A stretch of DNA of 42,554 nucleotides from NCBI GenBank assembly GCA_947498025.1, contig CANMJR010000025.1, positions 1 to 42,554 of the forward strand, in the 5' to 3' direction. Source of the stretch: Helicobacteraceae bacterium. GTDB taxonomy: Bacteria > Campylobacterota > Campylobacteria > Campylobacterales > Sulfurimonadaceae. Positions within the stretch are counted from its first letter, which is position 1. Each line of letters starts with the position of its first letter. The position numbers and the translations under genes are program-made. Below the pieces are notes generated by a model. It had not been told where the DNA came from and did not search any database. It saw only the letters and a program-made list of their open reading frames with translations. Shown here in pieces: positions 18,081-27,055 of the stretch.

Positions 18081-19391
18081 ATGTTTTTTTCAAGCAAAAA
18101 CGATAACCATAAGACAAAAGAGTTAGAGGATACAATTGAATCTCTCCAAAAGGAGTTGGATTTTTACAAAGAGGCTGCAACTTTTTCTCAAGAAGAGATG
18201 CTAGTTGCATTTGATAGCAAGGGGGAATTTAAATTTCAAAACGAAAAGGCATCTATTGCTATAAAAAATTCGGATGCTCTCTCTGCCGAGCTCAAAAAGG
18301 GCGGCAATGTAGTTAAGCTGAATGATTGCACCGGTAAGGTTGTGTCGCGTAGAACCAAAGACGGTACGATGCTCTACAGAATAACTAAGACCGACATGAG
18401 AGATACAAGAGACAGTAATATTTTAACTCTTCACCAAAATGCTATTACAACAGCTTTAGCTGACACGCAAAAAACTTTTTTACAGATGCTTGATGAGTTA
18501 AAAGTAATGAAGAGTGAATCTGTATCTATTGCCGATGAGTCTAAGCAGGGTCTCATATTAATTGAGCAGTCTGAACATGCCATGGATTTGCTAAGCCAGA
18601 ATATGGAAGAAAATATGCAGGGCATGTCTTCACTCAATCAGAGAAGCGGTGAAATATCTACGGTTATAGCGCTTATTCAAGGCATCGCAGACCAGACAAA
18701 TCTACTTGCTCTCAATGCCGCTATTGAGGCCGCAAGAGCCGGTGAACATGGAAGAGGTTTTGCCGTTGTTGCAGATGAAGTACGCAAACTTGCAGAAAAA
18801 ACAGGAACTGCCACAAAAGATATCTCCTTGGTTGTCAAAGCTATGCAGCAGGAGACAAATCAGGCAGAGACGAACACAACCGAAGTAAACTCAATTGTAC
18901 TAGAGACAAAAGAGAAGATAGAAGATTTAAATATTAAAATTAAATCGTTTGAAGCAAACGCCTCTCGCAGCCAGTATGAGGTGGAACATATCAGCGATAA
19001 AATTTTTACCTCTTTGGCAAAGATTGACCATGTTATCTATAAGCATAATGTATATGCTCTTATCTTCGGCGAAGAGAATAGCTTTAAGTCAACAGCTCAC
19101 ACCGAGTGTCGTCTTGGAAAATGGTACACTCAGGGAGTAGGTAAAGAGAACTTCTCAAACATGCCATCCTATCCTAAACTTGATGCTCCGCATGCAATTG
19201 TTCATAATCAGGCAAATCTGCTTGCAAGTGAGTGCGGCGGCGACAAAGTTTTATGCTCAAAAGAGATTATAGAAGAGCGAATCAATGCCATAGAAGTCGC
19301 TAGCGGTGATGTGTTTAAATATCTTGATGCACTCGTAGAAGAGAGAGCGAATGAAATCATGCACAAAGCTGCAAAAAATCTATTCAAATAG
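18081..19391 (+). CDS. Soluble chemoreceptor with C-terminal zinc-binding (CZB) domain, TlpD-like
   Basis: A cytoplasmic methyl-accepting chemotaxis protein of 436 residues without membrane segments. Order: coiled coil (about 10-35), short PAS-like region (35-115), signalling domain with the hairpin tip around [20 protein letters not shown] (207-226) and the CheW/CheA-contact segment, then a CZB domain. The CZB zinc ligands are visible: H317, C343 in [14 protein letters not shown]371 and H375. CZB receptors such as Helicobacter TlpD respond to oxidants, hypochlorite or zinc. AAAGGG precedes the start with 9-nt spacing. A receiver gene follows after 10 bases, suggesting one transcript and a common pathway. 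Confidence 0.9.
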   Translation: MFFSSKNDNHKTKELEDTIESLQKELDFYKEAATFSQEEMLVAFDSKGEFKFQNEKASIAIKNSDALSAELKKGGNVVKLNDCTGKVVSRRTKDGTMLYRITKTDMRDTRDSNILTLHQNAITTALADTQKTFLQMLDELKVMKSESVSIADESKQGLILIEQSEHAMDLLSQNMEENMQGMSSLNQRSGEISTVIALIQGIADQTNLLALNAAIEAARAGEHGRGFAVVADEVRKLAEKTGTATKDISLVVKAMQQETNQAETNTTEVNSIVLETKEKIEDLNIKIKSFEANASRSQYEVEHISDKIFTSLAKIDHVIYKHNVYALIFGEENSFKSTAHTECRLGKWYTQGVGKENFSNMPSYPKLDAPHAIVHNQANLLASECGGDKVLCSKEIIEERINAIEVASGDVFKYLDALVEERANEIMHKAAKNLFK

Positions 19392-19401
19392 GAGTATTAC
19401 A

Positions 19402-19776
19402 ATGAGCCAAACACAAAAAACAGTAGTGATTATAGATGATGAGAATGATATTTTGCTGATGCTAGAAAAATATCTTACGCGTGAGTGCGGTTATAGAGTT
19501 CAAACATTTAACAATCCGGTAATAGCTATCACTTCTCTTCCTAAAGAGACAGATTTAATACTGCTCGATATTATGATGCCGCAGATGAACGGCTTGGATG
19601 CACTTCCTAAACTGCTCGAAAAAAATCCAAAAACAAAAGTGCTTATGATGACGGCTTACTCTACACTTGATAAAGTTCTTAACGCACACAGACATGGTGC
19701 CAACGATTATGTCATGAAGCCATTCTCTTCACTCAATGCTCTTGGCAAAAAAATAGAAGAAGTTTTAGCAAAATAG
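19402..19776 (+). CDS. Single-domain response regulator (CheY-like)
   Basis: A receiver domain with no output domain, 124 residues starting at the ATG behind AGGAG. The acidic pair is D12-D13, the phosphoacceptor is D56 in LILLDIMMP, the switch threonine is T84 in MMTAYS and the conserved lysine is K106 in VMKPF. It stands directly between the CZB chemoreceptor and the hybrid kinase and ends exactly where that gene starts, so it is most likely phosphorylated by the neighbouring kinase or passes phosphate in this cassette. It could instead act on the flagellar motor; the sequence alone does not tell. Confidence 0.92.
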   Translation: MSQTQKTVVIIDDENDILLMLEKYLTRECGYRVQTFNNPVIAITSLPKETDLILLDIMMPQMNGLDALPKLLEKNPKTKVLMMTAYSTLDKVLNAHRHGANDYVMKPFSSLNALGKKIEEVLAK

Positions 19777-21363
19777 ATGAATTCAAAAGAGATATCTATT
19801 TTATTTGTTGAAGATGATGAAGAGGTTAGAGTTGAAATATCTAACTTTTTGGAGAAGCAATCTTTCAAAAATATCTATATTGCAAAAGATGGCAGAGAGG
19901 GATTGAAAAAATACTATAAATATAAACCCGACATTGTGCTGACAGACTTGACTATGCCTATTTTAAATGGGCTTGAGATGTCAAGGGAGATTAAAAAATC
20001 CGATGTAACCACCCCAATACTTTTAATAACATCTCATTTTGAAAGAGAGATAACTGAAACAATCGTTGACATAGGCATAGATGCTTCCCTCTTTAAGCCA
20101 ATCTCTTTTTCAAGATTAGAAAAAATCTTAGATAAGTATATTAACCGTATTCTACAGCAAAGAAAATTCCAAAAAGAGCATAAACTTTTAGAGGAATACA
20201 AGGGCGCAATAGATGTGAGTGCCTCTGTTACAAAGACAGACATTCATGGTGTGATAACCTATGTAAATGACGCATTCTGTAGCATGTCCGGCTACTCCAG
20301 AGAAGAGCTAATCGGAAGAAAACATAATATTGTAAAACATCCGGATACGGAGATAAGCACATACATGGATATGTGGAAAACTATAATAAACAAAAAAGTG
20401 TGGCAGGGCAGGATAAAAAATCTTAAAAAAAGTGGTGAAACATTCTACGAATACTCTGTTATTGTTCCCATTTTGAATGAAGAGAATGAGATAGAGGAGT
20501 TTATAGCTCTGAGACAAGATATTACAGACCTGTTTAATCAGGAACAATATCTAAAAAAACGGATAAAAGAAGAGGTGAATAAAAATCTTAAACATCATAG
20601 AGAGCGAGAGGATGCACGACTCCTAGAAGAGAAATTTTCGACCATTGGAAAAATGGCAGCCGGAATTACGCATGAGATAAATACCCCTCTTACCTATGTC
20701 AGAGGAAACTTAGAGATGATGATACAAGATATTAATAAGCTCGATGAGAGCATTAAACAAAAAGTATATCTACAAGAGGATAGTAAAACTATTCTTGATG
20801 GAGTCAATAGAATCGCTTCTATCGTGGAATCTATGCGAGAGATGGCATCGCAAACAAACGAGCTTCCGCAACCCGGTAATATCTACTCCTCCTTAATAAC
20901 GGCACTCACGCTTTCCAACAACAAAGCAAAGTTTATCTCCAATATATTTATTCAAGATGAGCTATTTAAAATTGGTATGGATAAAGATAGTTACAGCTTT
21001 ATGGCACCCATTCAAAAACAGAGGATAGAGCAAGTTTTTATTATTATCATAAACAATGCTCTTGATGTGCTAAAACTCACAAAAAACTTTGAGGAGAGGT
21101 TTCTTAAAATCATCATAAAAGAGAGTGATACGTTCATACTCGTTAGCTTTCAAGATAATGGCGGCGGAATTGATGAGGCGATGCTTTCAAAAATATTTGC
21201 TCCATTTCAAAGCAATAAAGAGGAGGGAGGAATGGGCATCGGTCTAAATGTTGCAAAACGAATCGTTGATGACCATGGCGGGAAAATAAATCCTTCTAAC
21301 TTCGAGGATGGAGCACTTTTTCAAGTCTATCTTCCTAAAAACATTCATAAGAGTAAAAAATAA
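19777..21363 (+). CDS. REC-PAS-histidine kinase (hybrid sensor, cytoplasmic)
   Basis: The 528 residues have no membrane segment. An N-terminal receiver (1-125) carries D57 in VLTDLTMP and K107. An Aer-like PAS domain follows (about 142-255; HGVITYVNDAFCSMSGYSRE). A coiled linker leads to a dimerisation domain with H299 in AAGITHEINTPL, and the ATPase domain has N-box FIIIINNALD, G1 DNGGGI and G2 GMGIGL. The PAS type suggests FAD or redox sensing by analogy. The start directly abuts the receiver gene's stop with no clear ribosome-binding site, so translation is probably coupled. rnhB begins 2 bases after its stop. Confidence 0.9.
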   Translation: MNSKEISILFVEDDEEVRVEISNFLEKQSFKNIYIAKDGREGLKKYYKYKPDIVLTDLTMPILNGLEMSREIKKSDVTTPILLITSHFEREITETIVDIGIDASLFKPISFSRLEKILDKYINRILQQRKFQKEHKLLEEYKGAIDVSASVTKTDIHGVITYVNDAFCSMSGYSREELIGRKHNIVKHPDTEISTYMDMWKTIINKKVWQGRIKNLKKSGETFYEYSVIVPILNEENEIEEFIALRQDITDLFNQEQYLKKRIKEEVNKNLKHHREREDARLLEEKFSTIGKMAAGITHEINTPLTYVRGNLEMMIQDINKLDESIKQKVYLQEDSKTILDGVNRIASIVESMREMASQTNELPQPGNIYSSLITALTLSNNKAKFISNIFIQDELFKIGMDKDSYSFMAPIQKQRIEQVFIIIINNALDVLKLTKNFEERFLKIIIKESDTFILVSFQDNGGGIDEAMLSKIFAPFQSNKEEGGMGIGLNVAKRIVDDHGGKINPSNFEDGALFQVYLPKNIHKSKK

Positions 21364-21365
21364 GT

Positions 21366-21914
21366 ATGTTGTGCGGGATAGACGAAGCAGGAAGAGGTCC
21401 AATCGCCGGAGATTTGGTCATTGCCGGATGTATTTTAAATACATGCGTTGACGGATTGAATGACTCAAAAAAGTTGAGTGAGAAAAGAAGAGAGCTTCTC
21501 TATGAAATAATTATTCAAAATTCAAAGTACCACATAGTTCAGTTCTCTCCGAGTGAGATAGATACCCTTGGAATTTCAACATGCCTCAAGAGAGGATTGA
21601 CTGAGATTATGAAAAATCTCACATGTGAAAATTACCTCTTTGACGGAAACTCCGCTTATGGCGTAAAAGGGTTAGAAACGATGATAAAAGCGGATGGTAA
21701 GGTGCAGGAGGTCAGTGCCGCATCCATTTTGGCAAAAGTCACACATGACAGAAATATAATAGAATCAGCCAAAAAATATCCGGAGTATGGGTTTGAAAAG
21801 CATAAAGGGTATGGAACTGCCCTGCATGTGGAGATGATAAAGAGATATGGCTATTGCGAAATTCACAGAAGAAGTTATAAGATAAAAGAGCTGAGAGAAC
21901 CGACACTATTTTAA
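21366..21914 (+). CDS. rnhB: Ribonuclease HII
   Basis: RNase HII cuts RNA in RNA/DNA hybrids and starts removal of misincorporated ribonucleotides. The 182-residue protein has the type II signature DEAGRG near the N-terminus (residues 5-10), a central aspartate in YLFDGN and an acidic position in ILAKVTHDR. It is near the short end of the family length and complete. It sits 2 bases behind the kinase gene on the same strand, so it may be read from that transcript. A dispersed repeat begins 2 bases after its stop. Confidence 0.95.
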   Translation: MLCGIDEAGRGPIAGDLVIAGCILNTCVDGLNDSKKLSEKRRELLYEIIIQNSKYHIVQFSPSEIDTLGISTCLKRGLTEIMKNLTCENYLFDGNSAYGVKGLETMIKADGKVQEVSAASILAKVTHDRNIIESAKKYPEYGFEKHKGYGTALHVEMIKRYGYCEIHRRSYKIKELREPTLF

Positions 21915-21916
21915 TC

Positions 21917-21990
21917 TGATGTTACGCACTAAAACGAACTCGTCCGTTTTAGTGGCAGGGACAGATGTCCCTACAACCCCCTAAAGCTAC
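21917..21990. repeat. Two-hairpin dispersed repeat, copy 1
   Basis: This is one of two nearly identical copies; the other is at 30197-30271. It begins TGATGTTACG and ends with CCCCCTAAAGCTAC. Hairpin 1 has arms CACTAAAACG (21927-21936) and CGTTTTAGTG (21945-21954). Hairpin 2 has arms AGGGACA (21957-21963) and TGTCCCT (21966-21972). The two copies differ in the loops and keep the stems. It lies in the 3' region of rnhB, and further hairpins (22007-22023 and 22035-22051) follow. Confidence 0.9.
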
Positions 21991-22101
21991 AAAACAAGAG
22001 AATCGCTTTTCGCATAGCGAAAATGTTTCTTTAGAAAAAACTCTGTTTTTTGAGAATAATAAGGTTGTTACGCGCTTTTTTATGGGGTAGTTAAAAAGTT
22101 G
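21991..22101. other. Hairpin-rich convergent gap between rnhB and dapB
   Basis: TTTTCGC (22007-22013) pairs perfectly with GCGAAAA (22017-22023). AAAAAAC (22035-22041) pairs with GTTTTTT (22045-22051) and could terminate either convergent unit. GTTACGC (22067-22073) repeats the first bases of the dispersed repeat at 21921-21927. No gene is seen. Confidence 0.6.
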
Positions 22102-22869
22102 CTATAACTCTAAACAATCGCCGATTGTGTAAAGTTTAGCTTCTTTACCAACTATCCAACCGCCTGCTCTCAGGGCGCCTTTGGAGAATGTGCTTCTTGA
22201 AGTTGCGGTGTGGTTGAGTTCTATAAATTCACCCTCATTGTAAAAGCCGACAGTGTGCCGCCCTACAATATCGCCGCCTCTTAGAGCCATAACGCCGATT
22301 TCATCTTTTGTTCTCTCTCCGATGTTTCCGTCTCTGCCGCTTACGCGAACTTTATCTAAACCAACTCCGCGACCCTTCGCTGCAGACTCACCCAGAGTAA
22401 GAGCTGTTCCGCTAGGAGCATCTTTTTTGTGTTTGTGGTGCATCTCTACAATCTCAATATCAAAGCCATCAAGAGCTGCAGAGGCTTGAAAAACAAGCTT
22501 ATTTAAAAGGGCAACGCCCAGAGACATGTTTGTGGCATAAAGAATCGGCATAACTTCACTTGCTTGTTTGAGGAGATTAAGCTGATGCGTGTTTAGCCCA
22601 GTTGTCCCGATAACCAGAGGCTTCGGTGTTTTTATAGCGGACTCCAAAAGAGACTCACATGCCTCAGGGAGTGAAAAATCTATCACAACATCACATGCAT
22701 TTAAAAAAGATTTCATATCAGAGGAGACCAAAACAGAAGGGTCAATCGAAAAATCCAAGCTATTGCGAACATAAACAGAGCTAAGACTCATGTTTGGAGT
22801 AGATTTTAAATCATCTATCAAAAGTTTGCCAACTCTGCCGTTAGCACCGAATACACCGACTTTTATCAT
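22102..22869 (-). CDS. dapB: 4-hydroxy-tetrahydrodipicolinate reductase
   Basis: DapB reduces hydroxytetrahydrodipicolinate with NAD(P)H in the diaminopimelate/lysine pathway. The 255 residues have the N-terminal nucleotide-binding loop [13 protein letters not shown], the conserved block [20 protein letters not shown] with the catalytic His and Lys, and [20 protein letters not shown] with the dimerisation and substrate region following. It precedes nothing closely; trxB is upstream on the same strand, 11 bases before its start, so dapB is probably read with trxB. Confidence 0.96.
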   Translation of the reverse strand: MIKVGVFGANGRVGKLLIDDLKSTPNMSLSSVYVRNSLDFSIDPSVLVSSDMKSFLNACDVVIDFSLPEACESLLESAIKTPKPLVIGTTGLNTHQLNLLKQASEVMPILYATNMSLGVALLNKLVFQASAALDGFDIEIVEMHHKHKKDAPSGTALTLGESAAKGRGVGLDKVRVSGRDGNIGERTKDEIGVMALRGGDIVGRHTVGFYNEGEFIELNHTATSRSTFSKGALRAGGWIVGKEAKLYTIGDCLEL

Positions 22870-22880
22870 ATAATTTTCCT

Positions 22881-23822
22881 TTAGTGACTTAATAATTCAT
22901 CAACATAAGAGATAGACTGAAGGGCTGCAACAGCACCGTCTCCTGCCGCACTTATAACCTGTTTTGGAGCTTCAACTCTCATGTCTCCTGTCGCAAAAAG
23001 ACCTGCGACCGAAGTTCTCATATTGATATCTACCACGACCTGACCTGATTTTGTCATGTCACATAAAAAACTGCCATCCTCTTGAATAAGAGTTTGGTTG
23101 TTCACATCATTTCCTACAAAGGTAAATACACCGGGAATATCTATGTTACGAATTGCACCGGAGCTATTTTTTACTCTTATCCCGGTTACGCCCATTGCAT
23201 CGCCGTAAACTTCCTCGGGAATTGAGTTTAGAACAAGCTCAATATTTGCTGTTCTTTTTACTCTCTCTACTGTGTTTGGAGCGGAGCGGAATGTCTCTCG
23301 TCTGTGAATCAGATAAACTTTTTTACATATTTTTGCAAGGTAAAGTGCCTCTTCCAAAGCCGTATCGCCGCCGCCAACAACAGCAACCTCTTTTCCTTTG
23401 TAAAAAAAGCCGTCACATGTGGCGCAGGTGCTTACACCGCGACCAAAATATTGCTCTTCTCCGGCAAATCCGGCATGGCGAGGGCGAGAGCCTGTTGCCA
23501 TGATTACGCTGTGTGCTTCTTCCACGGTTCCATCGCCCTTATAGATTTTAAAAACAGCACCCTCTTTGCTCACTCGCGTGACTTCTACCATCTCATGTTT
23601 GAGACCAAATTTTTGGCACTGCTCCGGCCACGGCATCATTAAATCCATACCGCTGATTTCACCGGTTACACCGGGGTAATTTTCTATCTCAGAGCTTGAA
23701 GTAATTTGCCCTCCCGGCATCCCTTTTTCAAACATGGTAACACTCTCTAATCCACCGCGTGTAGTATAAAGCCCGGCAGTAAGACCAGCCGGTCCACCGC
23801 CTATAATTGCACAATCCAACAT
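22881..23822 (-). CDS. trxB: Thioredoxin reductase
   Basis: An FAD enzyme that reduces thioredoxin with NADPH. I start it at the ATG at 23822 (313 residues, [19 protein letters not shown]) because AAGGA lies 6 bases upstream; a TTG two codons earlier is a weaker choice. The FAD-binding GGGPAG loop, the redox pair CATC in [16 protein letters not shown], the NADPH-binding [13 protein letters not shown] and the C-terminal FATGDMR motif are all present. Only 11 bases separate it from dapB. trxA lies upstream, separated by a terminator, so the two thioredoxin genes probably have separate promoters. Confidence 0.96.
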   Translation of the reverse strand: MLDCAIIGGGPAGLTAGLYTTRGGLESVTMFEKGMPGGQITSSSEIENYPGVTGEISGMDLMMPWPEQCQKFGLKHEMVEVTRVSKEGAVFKIYKGDGTVEEAHSVIMATGSRPRHAGFAGEEQYFGRGVSTCATCDGFFYKGKEVAVVGGGDTALEEALYLAKICKKVYLIHRRETFRSAPNTVERVKRTANIELVLNSIPEEVYGDAMGVTGIRVKNSSGAIRNIDIPGVFTFVGNDVNNQTLIQEDGSFLCDMTKSGQVVVDINMRTSVAGLFATGDMRVEAPKQVISAAGDGAVAALQSISYVDELLSH

Positions 23823-24046
23823 AGCCAATCCTTAATAATGAGTATAAAGTTAATTTACGAATAGGCGTATGGTACTATCTTGTTTATAAAGAGTCTCTTT
23901 GGATTTATTTGTAAAAAAATAAATTAGAAATATGGATAACATATTTTTACAATCAAAGCAGATAAAAGTTGAAGCTATAAGAAGACGAAAAGGGTAAGTA
24001 AAATGGAGAATAAAAGGAGGGGTCCGCCTCCTTTTATCGTTAAATA
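23823..24046. other. Intergenic region trxB-trxA
   Basis: The region holds AGTATA (23841-23846; TATACT on the minus strand), a possible -10 box for trxB, a 13-bp palindrome AAAGAGTCTCTTT around 23889-23901 and the trxA terminator. No coding sequence is seen. Confidence 0.5.
24010..24037 (-). terminator. Rho-independent terminator of trxA
   Basis: Arms ATAAAAGGAGG (24010-24020) and CCTCCTTTTAT (24027-24037) form a perfect 11-bp stem with a 6-nt loop, a few bases past the trxA stop. The T-stretch within the left arm's complement follows on the minus transcript. Confidence 0.85.
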
Positions 24047-24364
24047 TTATAAATGTGCGTCAATTTTTTGTGCAAGAGCTTGTTTTGACTGAGCTCCAAC
24101 AACTTGATCTACCATCTTTCCATCTTTAAAAAACATGATAGTAGGAATAGAGCGGATACCGAATTTAACAGCAATATCCTGCTCTTCATCCGTATTCACC
24201 TTACAGATTTTAGCTTTTCCTTCATAATCATTTGCCAACTCTTCTATTACCGGAGCTATCATACGACAAGGTCCACACCAAGGAGCCCAAAAATCTACAA
24301 GAGACACGCCCTCAGCAAGAGTAGCTTCAAAATTTGCGCCAGTTAATTCTATGTATTTTCCCAT
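24047..24364 (-). CDS. trxA: Thioredoxin
   Basis: Small cytoplasmic disulfide reductant, 105 residues. The active site WAPWCGPCRM is intact, and the cis-proline segment IRSIPTIMFFKDGK is present. AAGGAAAA precedes the start. It is reduced by TrxB, encoded next door on the same strand but behind a terminator. A -10 box TATAAT is at 24398-24403 on the minus strand, about 34 bases upstream. Confidence 0.97.
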   Translation of the reverse strand: MGKYIELTGANFEATLAEGVSLVDFWAPWCGPCRMIAPVIEELANDYEGKAKICKVNTDEEQDIAVKFGIRSIPTIMFFKDGKMVDQVVGAQSKQALAQKIDAHL

Positions 24365-24397
24365 CTAATTTTTCCTTATATATTTTAATGTGCGTGT

Positions 24398-24403
24398 ATT
24401 ATA
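24398..24403 (-). promoter_or_regulatory. Predicted -10 box for trxA
   Basis: TATAAT on the minus strand, preceded by TTG, 34 bases upstream of the trxA start. No convincing -35 hexamer was found. Confidence 0.5.
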
Positions 24404-24427
24404 CAAATCTAACCTTTAAATGAATCT

Positions 24428-25660
24428 TTATAGTTTTACTTTTAAAATTTTATTAATAGTAATAATAAATATAAGTGCTCCCGTTATCAAAAATGTAATC
24501 CCACTGTAATAAATGTATATATTTTGAACCGCTACTCCTACAGAAGATAACAGAAGCCCTGAGGTAGAAAAAATCCACTGCATGTTTGCTGATTTCTCAG
24601 GAACCATTTCATGCAGCATCGGCACAGCCCTCTCCTCAATGAGAGGGGAGTAGATTTGAAACCAGACAAGAAACGGGATGATTTTATAAAAATTGCCGAT
24701 TATTAAAAATCCAAAAAATCCGACTAATAGAATCCACATGCCAAGCTTTAGAATCAGTTCATTCTCATTAAACAGAAATGAAACCAACAAAATAAAGGCA
24801 ATAATGAAGGAGCTGAATCCTACATACATAGATTTTGTCCAGATGTCATATGTGATTTTGGCTCTTGATGCGGTCATTTTAAAGAGTTGGTAGAGATAGA
24901 GAAGAGTCGCAATAATTGTTAGTGCATATGCAATATTTTTGAGATAGGAAGTTGCAAAAAGTGGCGAAAGTATCATCACCATAACACCAAAACTAAGAGT
25001 AAAAAAACTGCCGGAAAATTCGTTGTCGCTTATTCGTTTTGCACTTCCAAACATAGGAATAAGAATGATGGAGATGCCCATTATCAACAGTAGTACAAAA
25101 CCGACAACAAGTCCGAAAGTGTGAGCCAAAAGTATGGTATGAAGATTGATGTCTAATACGCCGTTCAATCCAAAAGCCATCACAATTCCGCTGATAACGC
25201 CAAGCAGTAAAAAGAAATTGCTCATTTTCATAGCTTTTGTTATGCTTGTTTTTCTTTTGGCAGATTTGAGAGTAAGCAGAAATTCTATTGAGTAGATGCT
25301 CATAGCGATAAGGACAATAACTCCGCCAAATAGCAGAAAAACAACATCTGCATAAAAGCCAAGAAGAATGAAAATAAGCCCAAAAATCAGAAACATCCAT
25401 AAATATTTAAATATCTTTACATGGTAATGTTTTGTCTCTGCAACAATTACTCCAAGCTGTGCCATAGCAGAAAAAATTGCAAATATTACAAAGCCTATCA
25501 TGTAAAGATGCACCCAACCGACTATTTGAAAATTATCAAGTGCGGCATGGGGATTTATAAAAAAAAGCCATAACATGCTGAGCAGATAAAAAAAAGCAGA
25601 AAATAAAAAGTAGGGCTTCATGAGTTTTATAGATGGAGATAAGTCCGGTGATATATTCAT
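24428..25660 (-). CDS. 12-TM membrane protein, distantly heme-copper-oxidase-like
   Basis: A 410-residue integral membrane protein with about 12 hydrophobic segments. Its overall layout resembles subunit I of heme-copper oxidases/NO reductases or the NnrS family. Conserved-looking features are H51 in VGWVHLYMIGF, H174 and H180 in LHTILLAHTFG, and the segment GNFYKIIPFLVWFQIYSP. The HxH pair expected in TM10 and the two adjacent copper-site histidines of true oxidases are not seen, so it is probably not a catalytic oxidase; a heme-handling, NO-related or structural role is possible. It is divergent from a truncated hemoglobin gene, 95 bases apart. The start is not firmly supported. Confidence 0.55.
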   Translation of the reverse strand: MNISPDLSPSIKLMKPYFLFSAFFYLLSMLWLFFINPHAALDNFQIVGWVHLYMIGFVIFAIFSAMAQLGVIVAETKHYHVKIFKYLWMFLIFGLIFILLGFYADVVFLLFGGVIVLIAMSIYSIEFLLTLKSAKRKTSITKAMKMSNFFLLLGVISGIVMAFGLNGVLDINLHTILLAHTFGLVVGFVLLLIMGISIILIPMFGSAKRISDNEFSGSFFTLSFGVMVMILSPLFATSYLKNIAYALTIIATLLYLYQLFKMTASRAKITYDIWTKSMYVGFSSFIIAFILLVSFLFNENELILKLGMWILLVGFFGFLIIGNFYKIIPFLVWFQIYSPLIEERAVPMLHEMVPEKSANMQWIFSTSGLLLSSVGVAVQNIYIYYSGITFLITGALIFIITINKILKVKL

Positions 25661-25755
25661 ATTTTACGAGTACCTTATGGCAAAGATGAAGGAATTTTAT
25701 AGGAATATAACAAATTTTTCTATAAACTTTGGAAAATATTTTTTAAGGCTTACGT

Positions 25756-26199
25756 ATGAAACTTACTATTACAGAGGGTGCAATCGGCGTAAGACCGTCG
25801 GTTGCTAAGCCGCATCCCGGGTTTTTACATGAGGTCGGAGAGGAGAGATTTAAAAAGTTGGTTTATGACCATTACGATTTAATAGAAAAAAGCGATATAG
25901 CTTTTTTGTTTCCCGTAAATGATGAAGAGGATTTTGCAGAGGCAAAAAAACATGCCTTTGATTTTCTTATTCAGATATCAGGCGGACCGGACTACTTTAA
26001 CCAAACGCGCGGAGCACCACAAATGGTGGGCAGACATGCACCTTTTCGCATTGATGAAGCAGGGCGAAAGAGTTGGTTAGCACTTTATGCACCACTTTTA
26101 GAGGCTCTCGTTGACGAGGGCATAACACCCGAATATATACAATCTTTTTGGGATTATTTAGATGTATTTTCAATGTGGCTTGTAAATACTAAAAGTTAA
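25756..26199 (+). CDS. Truncated hemoglobin (probably group II)
   Basis: A 147-residue 2/2 globin that should bind heme and O2, NO or related ligands. Family features are LVYDHYDLIEKSDIAFLFP, then FLIQISGGPDYFNQTRGAPQ and VGRHAPFRIDEAGRKSWL, where the histidine of RHAPF is the expected proximal heme ligand. GGP-Y and the RHxPF-R-W pattern fit group II. An N-terminal extension (MKLTITEGAIGVRPSVAKPHPG) precedes the globin core. AAGG lies 7 bases upstream of the start. Divergence from a heme-oxidase-like membrane gene suggests a shared theme in NO or O2 handling; this is inference. Confidence 0.82.
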   Translation: MKLTITEGAIGVRPSVAKPHPGFLHEVGEERFKKLVYDHYDLIEKSDIAFLFPVNDEEDFAEAKKHAFDFLIQISGGPDYFNQTRGAPQMVGRHAPFRIDEAGRKSWLALYAPLLEALVDEGITPEYIQSFWDYLDVFSMWLVNTKS

Positions 26200-26983
26200 C
26201 AAACTCTCTTTTTCTGTTTCGAAAAATGGCACATTGTGTATATCCTACACTCTTCGCCAGCTCTTCTACTTCTCTGCCAAAGAGCCCGACCTGTTCTGGT
26301 TTGTGGGCATCTGATCCAAAAGTGATTGGAATTCCTAGCATGCATGCCTCTTTTAAAAGCGAGAGTGACGGATACGCTTCGGCAACAGGTTTTCTGTACC
26401 CTGACATATTTATCTCCAAAACCATATCCGCTTCTTTTATGGCTAAAAGGGCATTTTTTGCTATCGAAGTTATCTCTTTTTTTGGCATAAATTTAAAAAC
26501 TTTTATTAAATCCAGATGCCCGACGATATCAAATAACTTGCTTTTTGCCATCTCTTCTACGGCATCAAAATATTTTTGCCAAATTACATCTATATCTTCA
26601 TTCTCATATCGCCCTATAAACTCGGGATTATCAAACCCCCACTCATCTATAAAGTGAACAGAACCTATCAAATAATCGACATGCGGAGTTAAAACTCTCT
26701 CATCCATATGCCCTTTTAGAAAATCAACTTCGTAACCCAAAAGTATCTCAATTTTATCTTTGTACTTCTCTTTTGCATCTAAAACGGCACTTTCATACTT
26801 TTTCATTTGCTCAAAACTCATACGATATTTAGGGTCAAAATTCATCGGTGCATGGTCTGAAAAGCCAAAATATTTCGTTCCATTTTCTATCGCTTTTTCT
26901 ATATACTGCTCTATCTCGCCCTCTGCATGGTTGCATAAAACAGTGTGATTATGTAGGTCTGCTATCATTAAAAGTTCTCTCAT
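26189..26983 (-). CDS. PHP-family phosphatase, likely histidinol-phosphatase (HisK type)
   Basis: The 264 residues show the PHP metal-binding motifs: DLHNHTVLCNHAEG, GFSDHAP, YEVDF, SVHF, GHLDLI and GSDAH. HisK enzymes release phosphate from histidinol phosphate in histidine synthesis and have this length and order of motifs, but PHP proteins vary in substrate. The gene overlaps the convergent globin gene by 11 bases. An alternative start is the ATG at 26968 (MIADLHNHT), which has GAGAG upstream and gives a more typical N-terminus. Confidence 0.8.
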   Translation of the reverse strand: MRELLMIADLHNHTVLCNHAEGEIEQYIEKAIENGTKYFGFSDHAPMNFDPKYRMSFEQMKKYESAVLDAKEKYKDKIEILLGYEVDFLKGHMDERVLTPHVDYLIGSVHFIDEWGFDNPEFIGRYENEDIDVIWQKYFDAVEEMAKSKLFDIVGHLDLIKVFKFMPKKEITSIAKNALLAIKEADMVLEINMSGYRKPVAEAYPSLSLLKEACMLGIPITFGSDAHKPEQVGLFGREVEELAKSVGYTQCAIFRNRKREFVNF

Positions 26984-27004
26984 ATTTTAGATTATTTATG
27001 TTAT

Positions 27005-27010
27005 TATAGT
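27005..27010 (+). promoter_or_regulatory. Possible -10 box for cheZ
   Basis: TATAGT lies 46 bases before the cheZ start, in a short gap divergent from the PHP gene. A GGAGA ribosome-binding site lies 9 bases before the start. Confidence 0.35.
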
Positions 27011-27055
27011 GCCAAATTATTAATTAAAAGAATTTTATAAGTCGGAGATGTTTTT

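Noticed and set aside
19351-19401. Longer N-terminus of the receiver-only protein
   Set aside because: It would overlap the chemoreceptor gene; AGGAG stands before the ATG at 19402.
24428-25660. Functional cytochrome oxidase or NO reductase catalytic subunit
   Set aside because: The HxH in TM10 and the copper-site histidine pair are not seen.
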